In this document: positions 46,535 through 55,628 of the stretch, piece by piece | Numbering within the stretch: the stretch's first letter is position 1 | Layout: the number at the start of each line of letters is the position of its first letter | Source: Pseudonocardia sp. CNS-004 | Lineage (GTDB): Bacteria > Actinomycetota > Actinomycetes > Mycobacteriales > Pseudonocardiaceae | Direction of reading: 5' to 3' | Assembly: GCA_001942185.1 (NCBI GenBank) | Contig: MKJV01000063.1 | Coordinates: 62,001 to 126,000 of the forward strand | Length of the DNA: 64,000 bases | Position numbers and translations under genes: made by a program | The notes under the pieces: generated by a model | What the model was told of the DNA's origin: nothing | The model's database searches: none | Seen by the model: the letters and a program-made list of their open reading frames with translations, nothing else

Positions 46535-47545
46535 GTGCGGATCTACACGACGTGTCCACCGTCGACGGCGATGGACCGCCCCGATTACGTCTCCACGGTG
46601 CGTGACGTCGCTCGGTGGAGCGATCGCGCAGGATTTGCCGGGATTCTCGTCTACACCGACAACAGCCTGGTCGATCCGTGGCTCGTCTCCCAGATAATCG
46701 TCGAGAACACCGAGCACCTGTGCCCGCTGGTCGCGGTGCAGCCCGTGTACGCGCATCCCTACACGGTCGCGAAGCTGGTCGCGTCGCTCGCCCATCTCCA
46801 CGGTCGACGGGTGCACCTGAACATGGTGGCGGGTGGGTTCCGAAACGATCTCCTGGCCCTCGACGACGACACGGAGCACGACGAGCGCTACCGGCGGCTC
46901 GTCGAGTACACGCAGATCGTCATGGCGCTCCTGCGTGCCGAGACGGCGGTGACGATGGAGGGGCGGTACTACTCGGTCACGGGGCTGCGGATGCGGCCGA
47001 AGCTCCCGGCGCACCTCCTGCCGGACGTTCTCGTGTCCGGCTCGTCGCCGGCGGGCCGGGACGCGGCCCGGGACCTCGGTGCCACCGCTGTCAAGTACCC
47101 CCAGCCTCCGGGTGAGGAGGCCGCGTGGACGGGGAACGGGCTCGCCGGCGGGTTCGGCATCCGGGTCGGCATCGTGGCACGGGACACCGCCGAGGAGGCA
47201 TGGCGGGTCGCGCGCGCACGCTTCCCGGAGGACCGGCGCGGCCAGGTCACCCATCGCCTCGCCGTCGCGGTCTCCGACTCGCACTGGCACGGCCAGCTGT
47301 CGGACGAGCGAGACCGGTCCGGCGATCTCGACGGTGAGCCCGACCCCTACTGGTTGGGGCCGTTCCAGAACTACAAGACGTTCTGCCCCTACCTCGTCGG
47401 CAGTTACGACCGGGTCGCGCGGATGCTGAGCCACTACATCGATCTCGGCACGACGACCGTCATCCTCGACGTCCCGCAGTGCGAAGAGGATCTCGCCCAC
47501 ACCGAGGTCGTCCTCGCCAAGACCCACGAGATGGTCACGCCATGA
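46535..47545 (+). CDS. LLM class flavin-dependent monooxygenase (NRPS-like operon gene 1)
   Basis: Intact 336 residues of the bacterial luciferase/alkanesulfonate monooxygenase-like group. FAGILVYTDNSLVDPWLVSQ, PLVAVQPVYAHPYTVAKLVA, RRVHLNMVAGGFRNDL (family signature), PDVLVSGSSPAGRDAARDLG and the FGIRVGIVARDTAEEAWRVA block. This subtype is typically FMN-dependent with a separate reductase, which is not in the window. GTG at 46535 has GGGGGGA upstream. It overlaps the adenylation gene by 4 nt. In this context it might oxidise a carrier-bound amino acid (N- or C-hydroxylation), a hypothesis from neighbourhood. Confidence 0.85.
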   Translation: MRIYTTCPPSTAMDRPDYVSTVRDVARWSDRAGFAGILVYTDNSLVDPWLVSQIIVENTEHLCPLVAVQPVYAHPYTVAKLVASLAHLHGRRVHLNMVAGGFRNDLLALDDDTEHDERYRRLVEYTQIVMALLRAETAVTMEGRYYSVTGLRMRPKLPAHLLPDVLVSGSSPAGRDAARDLGATAVKYPQPPGEEAAWTGNGLAGGFGIRVGIVARDTAEEAWRVARARFPEDRRGQVTHRLAVAVSDSHWHGQLSDERDRSGDLDGEPDPYWLGPFQNYKTFCPYLVGSYDRVARMLSHYIDLGTTTVILDVPQCEEDLAHTEVVLAKTHEMVTP

Positions 47546-49151
47546 TCGGCCTCCTGCAGGACTACCTGACCAGGTCCGCCGAGCGTGACGGCGGAGCCTG
47601 CGCGCTCGTGATGGGCGACGAGCGCATGTCCTACGGCGACCTCGAGTCGGAGACGAACCGATGGGCGCGCCTGTTGCGGGAGTTCGGCTGTGGCGACGGG
47701 GACCGCGTCTGCGTGCTCGCGAGCAAGACCCCGCGCACGGTCGCAGGGCTGCTCGCCGTCCTCAAGGCCGGCGGGGTGTACGTGCCCGTCGACAGCACGA
47801 GCCCGCCGGCACGCGTCGCACGCATCTTCGACTCGGCGGAGCCGGGCCTCGTCCTCGTGGACGAGTCGGCGGTTCCGCTCGTCGACGGGCTGGTCGAGGC
47901 CGGTGCGCTGTCCCGGCCCGGCACCTCGATCGGTTCGGTCGACGGCCCCCTGTCCGGAGATCGCTTCAGCACGCGGTTCTGCCGGTCCGATGCCACCACG
48001 TGGTCGGCCGATCCACTCCCGAACCGACGCCGCACCGCGGATCTCGCGCACCTTCTCTTCACGTCGGGTTCGACGGGCACGCCGAAGGGTGTGATGATCA
48101 CTCACGCGAACGTGCTGGCGTTCGTCGAGTGGGCGGTGCGGTACTTCGGAACCCGGCCGTCCGACCGCATCTCCGGGCACCACCCCCGCATTTCGACCTG
48201 TCGACGTTCGACATCTTCGCCACCCTCGCGGCGGGAGCCGAGCTGCACCTGGTGCCGGGGAACGCGAGCCTCAACCCGCGGGCGCTGGCCGCGATGATCC
48301 GCGACCGCGAGCTCACGCAGTGGTTCTCCGTTCCGACGGTGTTGACCTACCTCGCGAAGTTCGACGTCATCGCCCAGGACGACTTCCCGGCCATGGAGCG
48401 CCTCCTGTGGTGTGGCGAGGTGCTGCCGACGCCCGTGCTGGCGCACTGGATGCGGTGCCTGCCGCACGTGCGGTTCACCAACCTCTACGGGCCGACCGAA
48501 GCCACGATCGCCAGCAGCTACTACACCGTTCCGAGCTGTCCGGAGGACGAGACGGCGGCCATCCCGATCGGCACGCCGTGCGCCGGTGAGGACCTGCTCG
48601 TCCTCGACGAGGAGCTCGAACCGACCGCACCGGGTGAGATCGGGGACCTCTACATCTGCGGTGCCGGGCTCTCTCCCGGGTACTGGCGAGATCCCGAGAA
48701 GACGGAGGCTGCGTTCCTCACCCGCCCCGACGGGCGCATCTACCGGACCGGTGACCTGGCCAGGCGCACCGAGGACGGTCTCGTGCACTTCCTCGGCCGG
48801 GCCGACTCGCAGATCAAGAGCCGGGGTTACCGGATCGAGCTGGGTGAGATCGAGGCGGCGGTGAACGCTCAACCGGGCGTGCGGGAGTGCGCGGTCGTCG
48901 GAGTCGACGTCGGTGGCGTCGAGGGAACCACCATCTGCTGCGCGTTCTCGGCGGCGGACGGTGTCGACGTGGCGCCGCTCGCCCTGCGAGCAGCCGTGTC
49001 CGAACTGCTGCCCGCGTACATGCTGCCCACGAGGTGGCGCGAGCTGGACGCCCTTCCCAAGAACGTGAACGGGAAGATCGACCGCAGCCGGCTGAGATCG
49101 AGCTTCACCGAAGAGCCGGCAGCACCGGGGCGGCCGGTGATCGGGTCGTGA
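47542..49151 (+). CDS. Stand-alone amino acid adenylation domain (NRPS-like, operon gene 2)
   Basis: About 536 residues after repair of one lost C near 48180. A-domain core motifs in order: LKAGGVYVPVD (A2), LLFTSGSTGTPKGVMITH (A3), FDLSTFDIF (A4), NLYGPTEATI (A5), GELYICG-like GDLYICGAGLSPGYW (A6), YRTGDLARR (A7), GRADSQIKSRGYRIELGEIE (A8) and LPKNVNGKIDR (A10, catalytic Lys). Asp in A4 at the GrsA-235 position indicates an alpha-amino substrate; pocket residues read by eye give D-L-F-F-L-C-L-I-A-K, matching no code I know. No condensation, thiolation or thioesterase domain is attached. ATG at 47542 overlaps the LLM stop. Confidence 0.88.
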
Positions 49152-49417
49152 ACCACGACGGGATGCAGAACGGCGACGGGATCCTCGAGCTGATCCGGGA
49201 CCGGCTCAACATCGATGTCGCGGACGTCGACGTGGACATGATCGAGACGGGCGTGCTCGACTCGATCGCGCTCGTCACGTTGATCACCGCGATCGAGGAG
49301 GCGCACTCGTGCGAGCTCCCGCTCGACGACTTCGACATCGAGAACTTCCGCTCGGCACGCCGGATCACCCAGTACCTGGAAGCCTCGGGAGTGCGCCGCA
49401 ACGGGAGCGCACCATGA
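49148..49417 (+). CDS. Acyl/peptidyl carrier protein (operon gene 3)
   Basis: Intact 89-residue phosphopantetheine-binding protein. Helix 1 ILELIRDRLNIDV, then ETGVLDSIALVTLI where Ser39 of the D-S-I motif is the phosphopantetheine site, and FDIENFRSARRITQYLE at the C-terminus. The 'LDSIALVTLI' type is that of carriers paired with stand-alone A domains or acyltransferases. GTG at 49148 overlaps the A-domain stop (GTGA). It should receive the aminoacyl group from the upstream adenylation domain and present it to the flavin enzyme and/or formyltransferase. Confidence 0.9.
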   Translation: MNHDGMQNGDGILELIRDRLNIDVADVDVDMIETGVLDSIALVTLITAIEEAHSCELPLDDFDIENFRSARRITQYLEASGVRRNGSAP

Positions 49418-50369
49418 GGATCGCTGTGGCCGCAGAGGAATCCGCGGGCGTCCAGGCCCTGCGACTCGTGGCCGGCTCCGCCCACGAGGCCTGCGTGGTG
49501 CTCACCGGGTCGAGCTCGGACGACCGCGCGCGCGGCCTGACGGTCGCCGCCGTCGCCGACGAGCTCGGGATCGACACCACCCCGGGCGCGCCGTGCGGGA
49601 CCCGAACCTGGCGGGGATCCTCCGCGACAGGGGCGTCGACGTCCTGCTCAACGTGCATTCGCTGTACGTCGTGCACCCTGCGGTGCTCGCCGCGCCGCGG
49701 TTCGGCTGCTTCAACCTCCATCCGGGTCCGCTGCCGCGCTACGCCGGCCTGAACACCCCGAACTGGGCGCTCTACCGGGGAGAAACCACACACGGGGTGA
49801 CGTTGCACTGGATGGCGGCGGGCATCGACACGGGACCGATCGCCTACGAGGAGAGCTTCCCCCTCGCGAGCGGGGACACCGGTTTCAGCGTGTCCGCAAC
49901 CTGCGTCCGCGAAGGCCTGCGCCTGGTCTCCCGCCTGCTCGACGACCTCGGGACCGATCCTGCTCGCGTACCGGTCATCGAGCAGGACGTCACGCTGCGG
50001 CGCTACTTCGGGCGCGATGTCCCCCACGACGGCTGGATCCCGTGGACGGAGGACGCCACCCACGTCGCCGGCTTGGTACGCGCGTGTGACTACGGCCCGT
50101 GGACCTCGCCGTGGGGCCGGGCCCGCACCCGGGGCAACGACGACCTCGAGATCACCGTGCGACGGGCGCACCGCACCGGTCGACCGGCGGAAGATCCGCC
50201 CGGCACGGTCGGACGATGCGACGACGCGGAGGCCTGGGTCGCCACCCGGGACGAGTGGATCGTGATCAGCCGTCTGCAGGTCGCCACGGGCACGGTCACG
50301 CCGCCCGACGCCGTCCTCACCACCGGAGATGTGCTGGCCGGCCCCCGGACGACAGGGCCGCGGCGATGA
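49414..50369 (+). CDS. Formyltransferase (Fmt/LgrA F-domain-like, operon gene 4)
   Basis: About 318 residues after repair of one lost base near 49600. Formyl_trans_N core with the 10-formyltetrahydrofolate catalytic triad region: FNLHPGPLPRYAGLNTPNWA (Asn and His) and HWMAAGIDTGPIAYEE (Asp). The LNTPNWALYRGETTHGVTLHW sequence block (split here for length) resembles NRPS-linked formylation domains and sugar N-formyltransferases more than housekeeping Fmt, and a Fmt-type C-terminal domain follows. ATG overlaps the carrier stop. Likely formylates an amine on the carrier-bound residue; alternatively an amino sugar. Confidence 0.86.
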
Positions 50370-51442
50370 GCCGCATCCGGAGCCTGCAGCCCGACGATCT
50401 GCCTCAGGTCGCCGCCCTGTACCAGACCTATTTCGCAGAGCCGAACGTCGCCGGCACCGAGGAGTTGCGCACGGCCTTCGAGCAGATCTTCCTCGGCCGG
50501 CCGCTGTCGGATCCCTCCATTCCCTCGCTGGTGTTCGAAGGCTCCGACGGGGAGATCCTCGGCTTCATCGGCTCGCTGGTGCACCGGATGCGGTTCGGGG
50601 AGGCCCCCATCCGGCTGGCATGCAGCAGCTCGCTGGTCGTCGCACCACGAGCAAGACAGCTCGGCGCCGGCGGCCTGCTGCTGCGGAAGTACCTGGCCGG
50701 CCCTCAGGACCTCACCATCACCGACACCGCCGGGAGTGCCACCGAGAATATGTGGACACGCCTCGGCGGTTCCATGTACCACCTCGGCTCGGTGACCTGG
50801 CTCCATCTCGTGAACCCGGTGCGAGCAGCGGTCGGCGTCACGCTCTGGCAACGGGGCAGGCACCGGTGGCTGCCGTTGGCCCGGCCCCTGTGCCGGCCAC
50901 CGGATGCCGTGTACTCCCGCTTCACCGGCACCGGCGGTACGAGTGATGTCGAGGGGCACACCGAGGAGCCGCTGTCGCCGCAACTCCTGATCGACCACCT
51001 CCATCTCGGTCGTCAGCAGTTCCACCTCTGGCCGGACCTCGACGCCGGGTCGCTCGGCGTGCTGTTCGACCAGATCGACCGCTCCCGGTCCAACGGCCGG
51101 CTCGTCAAGACCTTCGTCCGAGACGCCCGGGGAAAGCCCGTCGGCTGGTACATCGCCTCCCTGCTGCCGAGCGACGTCTACCGCGTCATGGGCCTCGCCG
51201 CGGCCCCCGGGAACGAGGACCTCCTGTTCCGCCACGTGCTGCACACGGCGAAGGATCTCGGTGCCGCGGCCGTCGCGGGCAGGCTCGAGCCGTGGATGCT
51301 CGAGGTCTTCCCGCGGCGCACGATGATGTTCCGGCGGGTACGGTTCCTCGTCCATTCGCGCAATGCAGCCCTCTGCGACGCTGTCGGTTCGAGCAAGGCG
51401 TTGCTGACCGGGCTCGAGAGCGACACATGGATACCGCGATAG
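50366..51442 (+). CDS. GNAT-like acyltransferase (operon gene 5)
   Basis: Intact 358 residues. RIRSLQPDDLPQVAALYQTY begins an N-terminal GNAT domain; SSSLVVAPRARQLGAGGLLL is the acetyl-CoA/acyl-binding loop (R-x2-G-x-G variant). The C-terminal half forms a second GNAT-like region (GKPVGWYIASLLPSDVYRVM, then EVFPRRTMMFRRVRFLVHSR) ending LLTGLESDTWIPR, like the two-domain GNAT/FemAB-type proteins of surface-glycan and amino-acyl transfer. ATG overlaps the formyltransferase stop (ATGA). It may move the finished acyl group from the carrier to an acceptor; no acceptor gene is visible. Confidence 0.78.
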   Translation: MSRIRSLQPDDLPQVAALYQTYFAEPNVAGTEELRTAFEQIFLGRPLSDPSIPSLVFEGSDGEILGFIGSLVHRMRFGEAPIRLACSSSLVVAPRARQLGAGGLLLRKYLAGPQDLTITDTAGSATENMWTRLGGSMYHLGSVTWLHLVNPVRAAVGVTLWQRGRHRWLPLARPLCRPPDAVYSRFTGTGGTSDVEGHTEEPLSPQLLIDHLHLGRQQFHLWPDLDAGSLGVLFDQIDRSRSNGRLVKTFVRDARGKPVGWYIASLLPSDVYRVMGLAAAPGNEDLLFRHVLHTAKDLGAAAVAGRLEPWMLEVFPRRTMMFRRVRFLVHSRNAALCDAVGSSKALLTGLESDTWIPR

Positions 51443-51504
51443 CGCGCTCGGCCGCCTGGACGAGAGGCTCGTCGGAATCCGACACATCCATGCGGCGGGG
51501 TCAT

Positions 51505-51613
51505 GATCGCGGGTATCGGTTGTCCATGGCTGCCGTGACGACCATGAGCACCCGACACCTCGGATCTTGCCCGCGGTCATCGCGAGTATCGGTTGGCTAT
51601 GGCTGCCCGGACG
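51505..51613. repeat. Pair of 36-nt imperfect direct repeats
   Basis: Unit A 51505-51540 and unit B 51578-51613 share (G/C)ATCGCG(G/A)GTATCGGTTG and ATGGCTGCC with about seven differences; 73 nt separate their starts. They lie in the 174-nt gap between the NRPS-like operon and the convergent dehydrogenase, so they may be terminator-associated or part of a dispersed repeat. Confidence 0.6.
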
Positions 51614-51616
51614 GCC

Positions 51617-52586
51617 TCAGGGGCGGACGAGCACCTTTCCGATCGCACCCTTCTCCACGGCCTCCTGCGCGGCGACCACGTCGCTGAGGCCGAAGTCGGA
51701 GACGGGCAGTGCGGACAGCGCGTCCGCCTCGATGGCGGCGTTCGTCCAGGACACCACCCGCCTGAACTCGGCTGCGGAGACCGTGTACATCAGCGCGAAC
51801 CGGATCGACGCGTTCGCCACCGCCAACGGCAGGATCGGGATCCTGGGCTGTTCGGATTCCCCGGCGTAGACGGCGATCACGGCGTTGGGTGCGATGACGG
51901 CGGCGTCGGTGTCGATGTTCGCCCCGAGCGCGACCTCGACGATGCGGTCGACGTGCCCGACGGACGCCAGGATCCTCTCCGCGACGTCCTCCTCGCGGTA
52001 GTTCAGCACGAGGTCGCGCCCGCGGCACGCGCCAGCTCGCCCTTCTCCGCCGAGCTGACCGTGGTGACCACCTGGGCCCCCGCGTGCTTCGCCAGCTCGA
52101 TCGCGTAGTGCCCGACGGCTCCCGCGCCCCCCGCGACGAGGACGGTCCGCCCTCGCACCGCGCTGGGGTCGCCGCCGAGGCAGTACGCCGCCGTCAGCGC
52201 GGGCACACCGAGGCAGGCGCCGAGCTCGTCGGACGCGTTGTCGGGGAGCGGGACCACCTTGTCCGCCGGTACCACCGCGAACTCCGCGGCCGTGCCGTAG
52301 GTGTTGTCGGCCGCGGCGAGGTAGAGCCACACGCGCTGGCCGACGGCGAGCCCGGTGACGCCCGGCCCGATCGCGTCGACCCGGCCGGCGCCGTCGTGGT
52401 GCGGCACCTGGAAGTCTTCGGGAGCGCGGCCGGTGAGTCCGGCCCGGGCCTTCCAGTCCGTGGGGTTCACGCCGGAGGCCGAGATCGCGACGCGCACCTC
52501 ACCCGCCTGGGGCTCGGGAACGTCCAACTCGACGAGTTCGAGCACGTCCCGCGCGGCCCGGTCTTCCGATAGATCGCTGCTCTCAC
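51617..52586 (-). CDS. NADPH:quinone reductase-like zinc-type dehydrogenase
   Basis: About 323 residues after repair of two lost bases (near 52560 and 52020). VRAAIYRKTG, LELVELDVPEPQAGEVRVAI, SGVNPTDWKARAGLTG, HHDGAGRVDAIGPGVTGLA, TVLVAGGAGAVGHYAIELAK (nucleotide loop) and FGLSDVVAAQEAVEKGAIGKV. No structural zinc Cys cluster. Start taken as GTG 52586 (VRAA, typical N-terminus); ATG 52595 is possible. Its promoter region contains two tandem 40-nt units. Function: reduction of quinones or enones, substrate unknown. Confidence 0.83.
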
Positions 52587-52660
52587 ACACCACATGGTGC
52601 CCGGGTCCGGTTGGAGCGCGGCACAACCTCGCCGCGGCAGGGTTGGTCGCACCGCCATAC

Positions 52661-52740
52661 CCAGACATGCCCGGGTGACGAAGAGTGAGCGCCGTCATAG
52701 CCAGGCACGCCCGAGTGCCGACGAGCGAGCGGCGTCACAC
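52661..52740. repeat. Two tandem 40-nt units
   Basis: 52661-52700 and 52701-52740 are contiguous imperfect copies sharing CCAG(A/G)CA(T/C)GCCCG(G/A)GTG, then CGA(A/C)GAG(T/C)GAGCG and GCGTCA-type ends. They lie between the divergent dehydrogenase (start 52586) and the fused crotonase gene (start 52863), a position suited to a multi-site operator. Confidence 0.65.
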
Positions 52741-52862
52741 CCCTCACCGGCTCCGAGCGGGAGAGGTGATGAGTTGCGGCATCTGGAGAGGTCGGTCCGA
52801 CCGGGTCGCCGCGCCGCCCGGGAGAAGCCGCTCGGCCCACGAGGTCCACAGGAGAGTCACCC

Positions 52863-53681
52863 ATGCACACGACCCGAGACCCGGTGGTCAGCGACCGCCT
52901 GACCGAGCGCGAGATCATCGCCATCCAGCACCTCATCGCCGAGATCGCGTTCGCCTTCGACAGCGGCGGTGACTACGCCGCACCGCGTCGGGTGCCTCCC
53001 CGGACGTCCGCACCGCGATCCGCGCAGCGCCATCGCCACGCTCGTCGCGACGGCCGCCGCGGCGAGCCGGATCCCCCGTCCTGGCGCGCACCAGGTCCTG
53101 GTGGTCACCCCGCCGGCCCCGGGCGTCGACACGCGCGACGGCCGCACCCTGGTGCGCAGCATGATCGCGTGCCGCAAGCCGATCGTCTCCGCCATCAACG
53201 GAGTCGCGGTCGGCGGAGGCCTGGCGATCGCCCTGCTCGCGGACATCTCGATCGCCAGCGAGCGAGCGCTGCTCATCGACGGCCACGTCAGGCTCGGTCT
53301 CGCGGCGGGCGACCACGCCGCCCTCGTGTGGCCCCTCGCGATCGGCATGGCGCGCGCGAAGTACCACCTCCTGCTCGGCAACCGGATCACCGGCCGGGAA
53401 GCCGCCGAAATCGGGCTGGTCGGCCAGTGCGTCCCCCACCAGGACCTCATGTCGACCGCGAACGAGATCGCGACGCGGCTCGCCAAGGGGCCGCAGTTCG
53501 CCCTCCAGGGCACCAAGGCGGCGTTGAACGACTGGTACCTGCACAACATGGGCATCTTCGAGCACTCGCTCTACGTCGAGGCCCACAGCGCGACGCTGCC
53601 GGACGCGAGGCCGGGATCCGTGCGGTGCGCGAGGGCACCGAACCCGTGTTCCCCGGGGCCGTCAACTCGGACAGGTACTAA
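52863..53681 (+). pseudogene. Fused remnants: SnoaL-like N-terminus + enoyl-CoA hydratase/isomerase C-part
   Basis: A good start (GAGAGTCACCC then ATG) gives DRLTEREIIAIQHLIAEIAF, AFDSGGDYAA, the first helix region of an NTF2/SnoaL-like protein. Homology then stops. In another frame from about 53030 it is a crotonase missing its first ~60 residues: RTLVRSMIACRKPIVSAING, VAVGGGLAIALLADISIASE (oxyanion loop), GLAAGDHAALVWPLAIGMAR and ITGREAAEIGLVGQCVP. A lost base near 53608 precedes the natural C-terminus VREGTEPVFPGAVNSDRY. The family's GRAFCAGGD segment is absent, so activity is doubtful. Confidence 0.65.
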
Positions 53682-53709
53682 TCGGCCCATAATGGCACGT
53701 CACGGCAGC

Positions 53710-53765
53710 GATCAAGGGCGGATGGTCGCTGTTGGAGATCATTTGACGACCATTCCGCCTTGATC
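53710..53765. repeat. 56-nt palindromic element, copy 2
   Basis: GATCAAGGGCGGATGGT (53710-53726) and ACCATTCCGCCTTGATC (53749-53765), with CGCT(A/G)TTG(A/G)AGATC in the loop as in copy 1 at 44537. It begins 29 nt after the crotonase stop, again 3' of a gene. Confidence 0.75.
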
Positions 53766-53970
53766 ACCGCCCCGCCCCGAGGGAGGCCGGTCGATTCGGC
53801 AACACGCACGATTCGGCCGTGCCGTACCGACCTGCGGATCAGAGGGGCGGCACTCACGACACCGACCGCTCGCCGGCGGGGAGCACGCCGCCCACGAACA
53901 TCCCGATCTACAGCTGCAGCACTGGCCCACCGTCCCGATCACCGGCCAACCAAGAGAACAGGAACTCCAC

Positions 53971-54459
53971 ATGCAGCCGATCACCGTCTCGACCGACATC
54001 CCGCTGGAGATCGCCGTCGACGCGATTCCGGACGACGACCGGGTGTGGGTCCCGCAGGCCCCGGGCGTCTTCTTCCGCCCGCTGTTCATCAACACCGTCA
54101 CCGGCCAGTGGTGCAACCTGCTCAAGGTGACCAAGTCGGGCATCGTCTCCCGCCACCGGCATCCCGGCATCGTCGTCGGCTACGTCATCGCGGGCGAGTG
54201 GAAGTACGACGAGCACGACTGGACGGCTCGCACCGGGGGGTTCGTCTACGAACCGCCCGGCGAGATCCACACCCTGCGGGTCCCCGACCACTGCCAAGAG
54301 ATGATCACCTTCTTCAACATCAGCGGCGCGATGATCTACCTCGACGAGGACGGCCGTCAGGTCGGCTACGAGGACGCCTTCACCAAGTTGGACATGTGCC
54401 GCGCCCACTACACGGCGAACGGCCTGGGTGCCGACTACGTCGACCAGTTCCGCCGCTGA
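53971..54459 (+). CDS. Cupin dioxygenase, 2,4'-dihydroxyacetophenone dioxygenase-like
   Basis: Intact 162 residues. A single cupin barrel: FFRPLFINTVTGQWCNLLKV, then SRHRHPGIVVGYVIAGEWKY (two His metal ligands and a Glu) and YEPPGEIHTLRVPD (third His). Length and the 'GYVIxGxWKYxEHDW' block match the 2,4'-dihydroxyacetophenone dioxygenase family, which cleaves the C-C bond of hydroxy-ketones with an iron centre. GAGAACAGGAA lies upstream. It is co-oriented with the alcohol dehydrogenase 17 nt further on, suggesting oxidation of an aromatic alcohol or ketol (inference). Confidence 0.8.
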   Translation: MQPITVSTDIPLEIAVDAIPDDDRVWVPQAPGVFFRPLFINTVTGQWCNLLKVTKSGIVSRHRHPGIVVGYVIAGEWKYDEHDWTARTGGFVYEPPGEIHTLRVPDHCQEMITFFNISGAMIYLDEDGRQVGYEDAFTKLDMCRAHYTANGLGADYVDQFRR

Positions 54460-54476
54460 CCCGAGGAGCCCTGACC

Positions 54477-55567
54477 ATGGTGACGAACGCCGTGTCGTGG
54501 GACGCCACCATGCGTGCCGCTGTCTGGACCGGTCCGGGACGCGTCGACGTGCGCGACGTCCCGTACCCGCGGGTGCCGGACGGATGGCTGCTCCTGCGGG
54601 TGGAGTACGGCGGCATCTGCGGAACCGACCTCTCCATCGTCGCGGGGAAGCACCCCCGGGCGGCCGCTCCCCTGGTGCTCGGCCACGAGATCGTCGGCAT
54701 CGTCGTGCGAACGGGCCCGGACGGGCCGCCCGTCGGAACCCGGGTGGTGGTCGAGCCGCTCATCAGCTGCGGCCGTTGCTGGGCCTGCCGCCACCAGGAA
54801 TCACACGTGTGCCGCGAGCTCGAACTGTTCGGGATCGACGCGGCGGGCGGCCTCGCCGACCACATGGCGGTGCCGGCCGACCGGGTCGTCCCGGTGCAGC
54901 CCGGGGTGCCGGTTCGGCGCGCCGCATGGGCGGAGCCCCTCGCCGTCGCGGTGCACGCGGTGGCTCGGGCGCAGGTGCGTGGAGGCGAGTCGGTGCTCGT
55001 CTTCGGCGCGGGCCCCATCGGCATCCTGGTCGCGCTGGTCGCCCGCAAGGCCGGTGCCGCGCGAACGGTCGTCGTCGAACAGAAGGCGAGCCGCAGGAAG
55101 ATCGCCGCCGACTGCGGCTTCGAGACCGTCCCCGACGCGTCGACCCGGCGACGTGGTTCCGCTCCACCAACGGATCCGAAGGGGCGGACATCGTCTTCGA
55201 CGCGGCAGGACATCCCGACGTCGCCGGCGTGCTGCCCGCCTCGGCCCGCGAGACCGGCACGATCGTGCTGGTGGCCGTCTACGGGGATCCGGTGGCCCTC
55301 GACCTGCGAGCCGTGTGTTTCGGCGAGCAGCGCCTGCTCGGCGCCCGGGTCTACACCCGCGACGACCTCGCCGAGGCCGTAGCACTCCTCCCGGACGACC
55401 CGCTCGGCCTCGACCGGTTGCCGGTGGCGGTCTTCCCGCTGGGCGACGCCGCCGCGGCCTTCCGCGCAGCGCGCGCCGACGACGCCCCCATGAAGGTCCT
55501 GCTCGACATCGCCGAGTCATCCACCGGCACAGAGGTGTTCGATTCCCCCCTCGGACACCCGCGCTGA
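54477..55567 (+). CDS. Zinc-dependent alcohol/polyol dehydrogenase
   Basis: About 363 residues after repair of one lost base near 55145. Catalytic zinc motif YGGICGTDLSIV and LGHEIVGIVVR; structural zinc loop CGRCWACRHQESHVC; VLVFGAGPIGILVALVARKA (nucleotide loop) and C-terminal PMKVLLDIAES. Resembles L-threonine/sorbitol/L-iditol dehydrogenases. ATG at 54477 with GAGGAG 9 nt upstream; ATG 54510 is alternative. Probably co-transcribed with the cupin dioxygenase gene. Confidence 0.83.
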
Positions 55568-55628
55568 CCACAGCCCACCCACCTCACCCCGCCTTGGCGG
55601 TCGGCGTCGAGACCCACCCGGTCACCGG

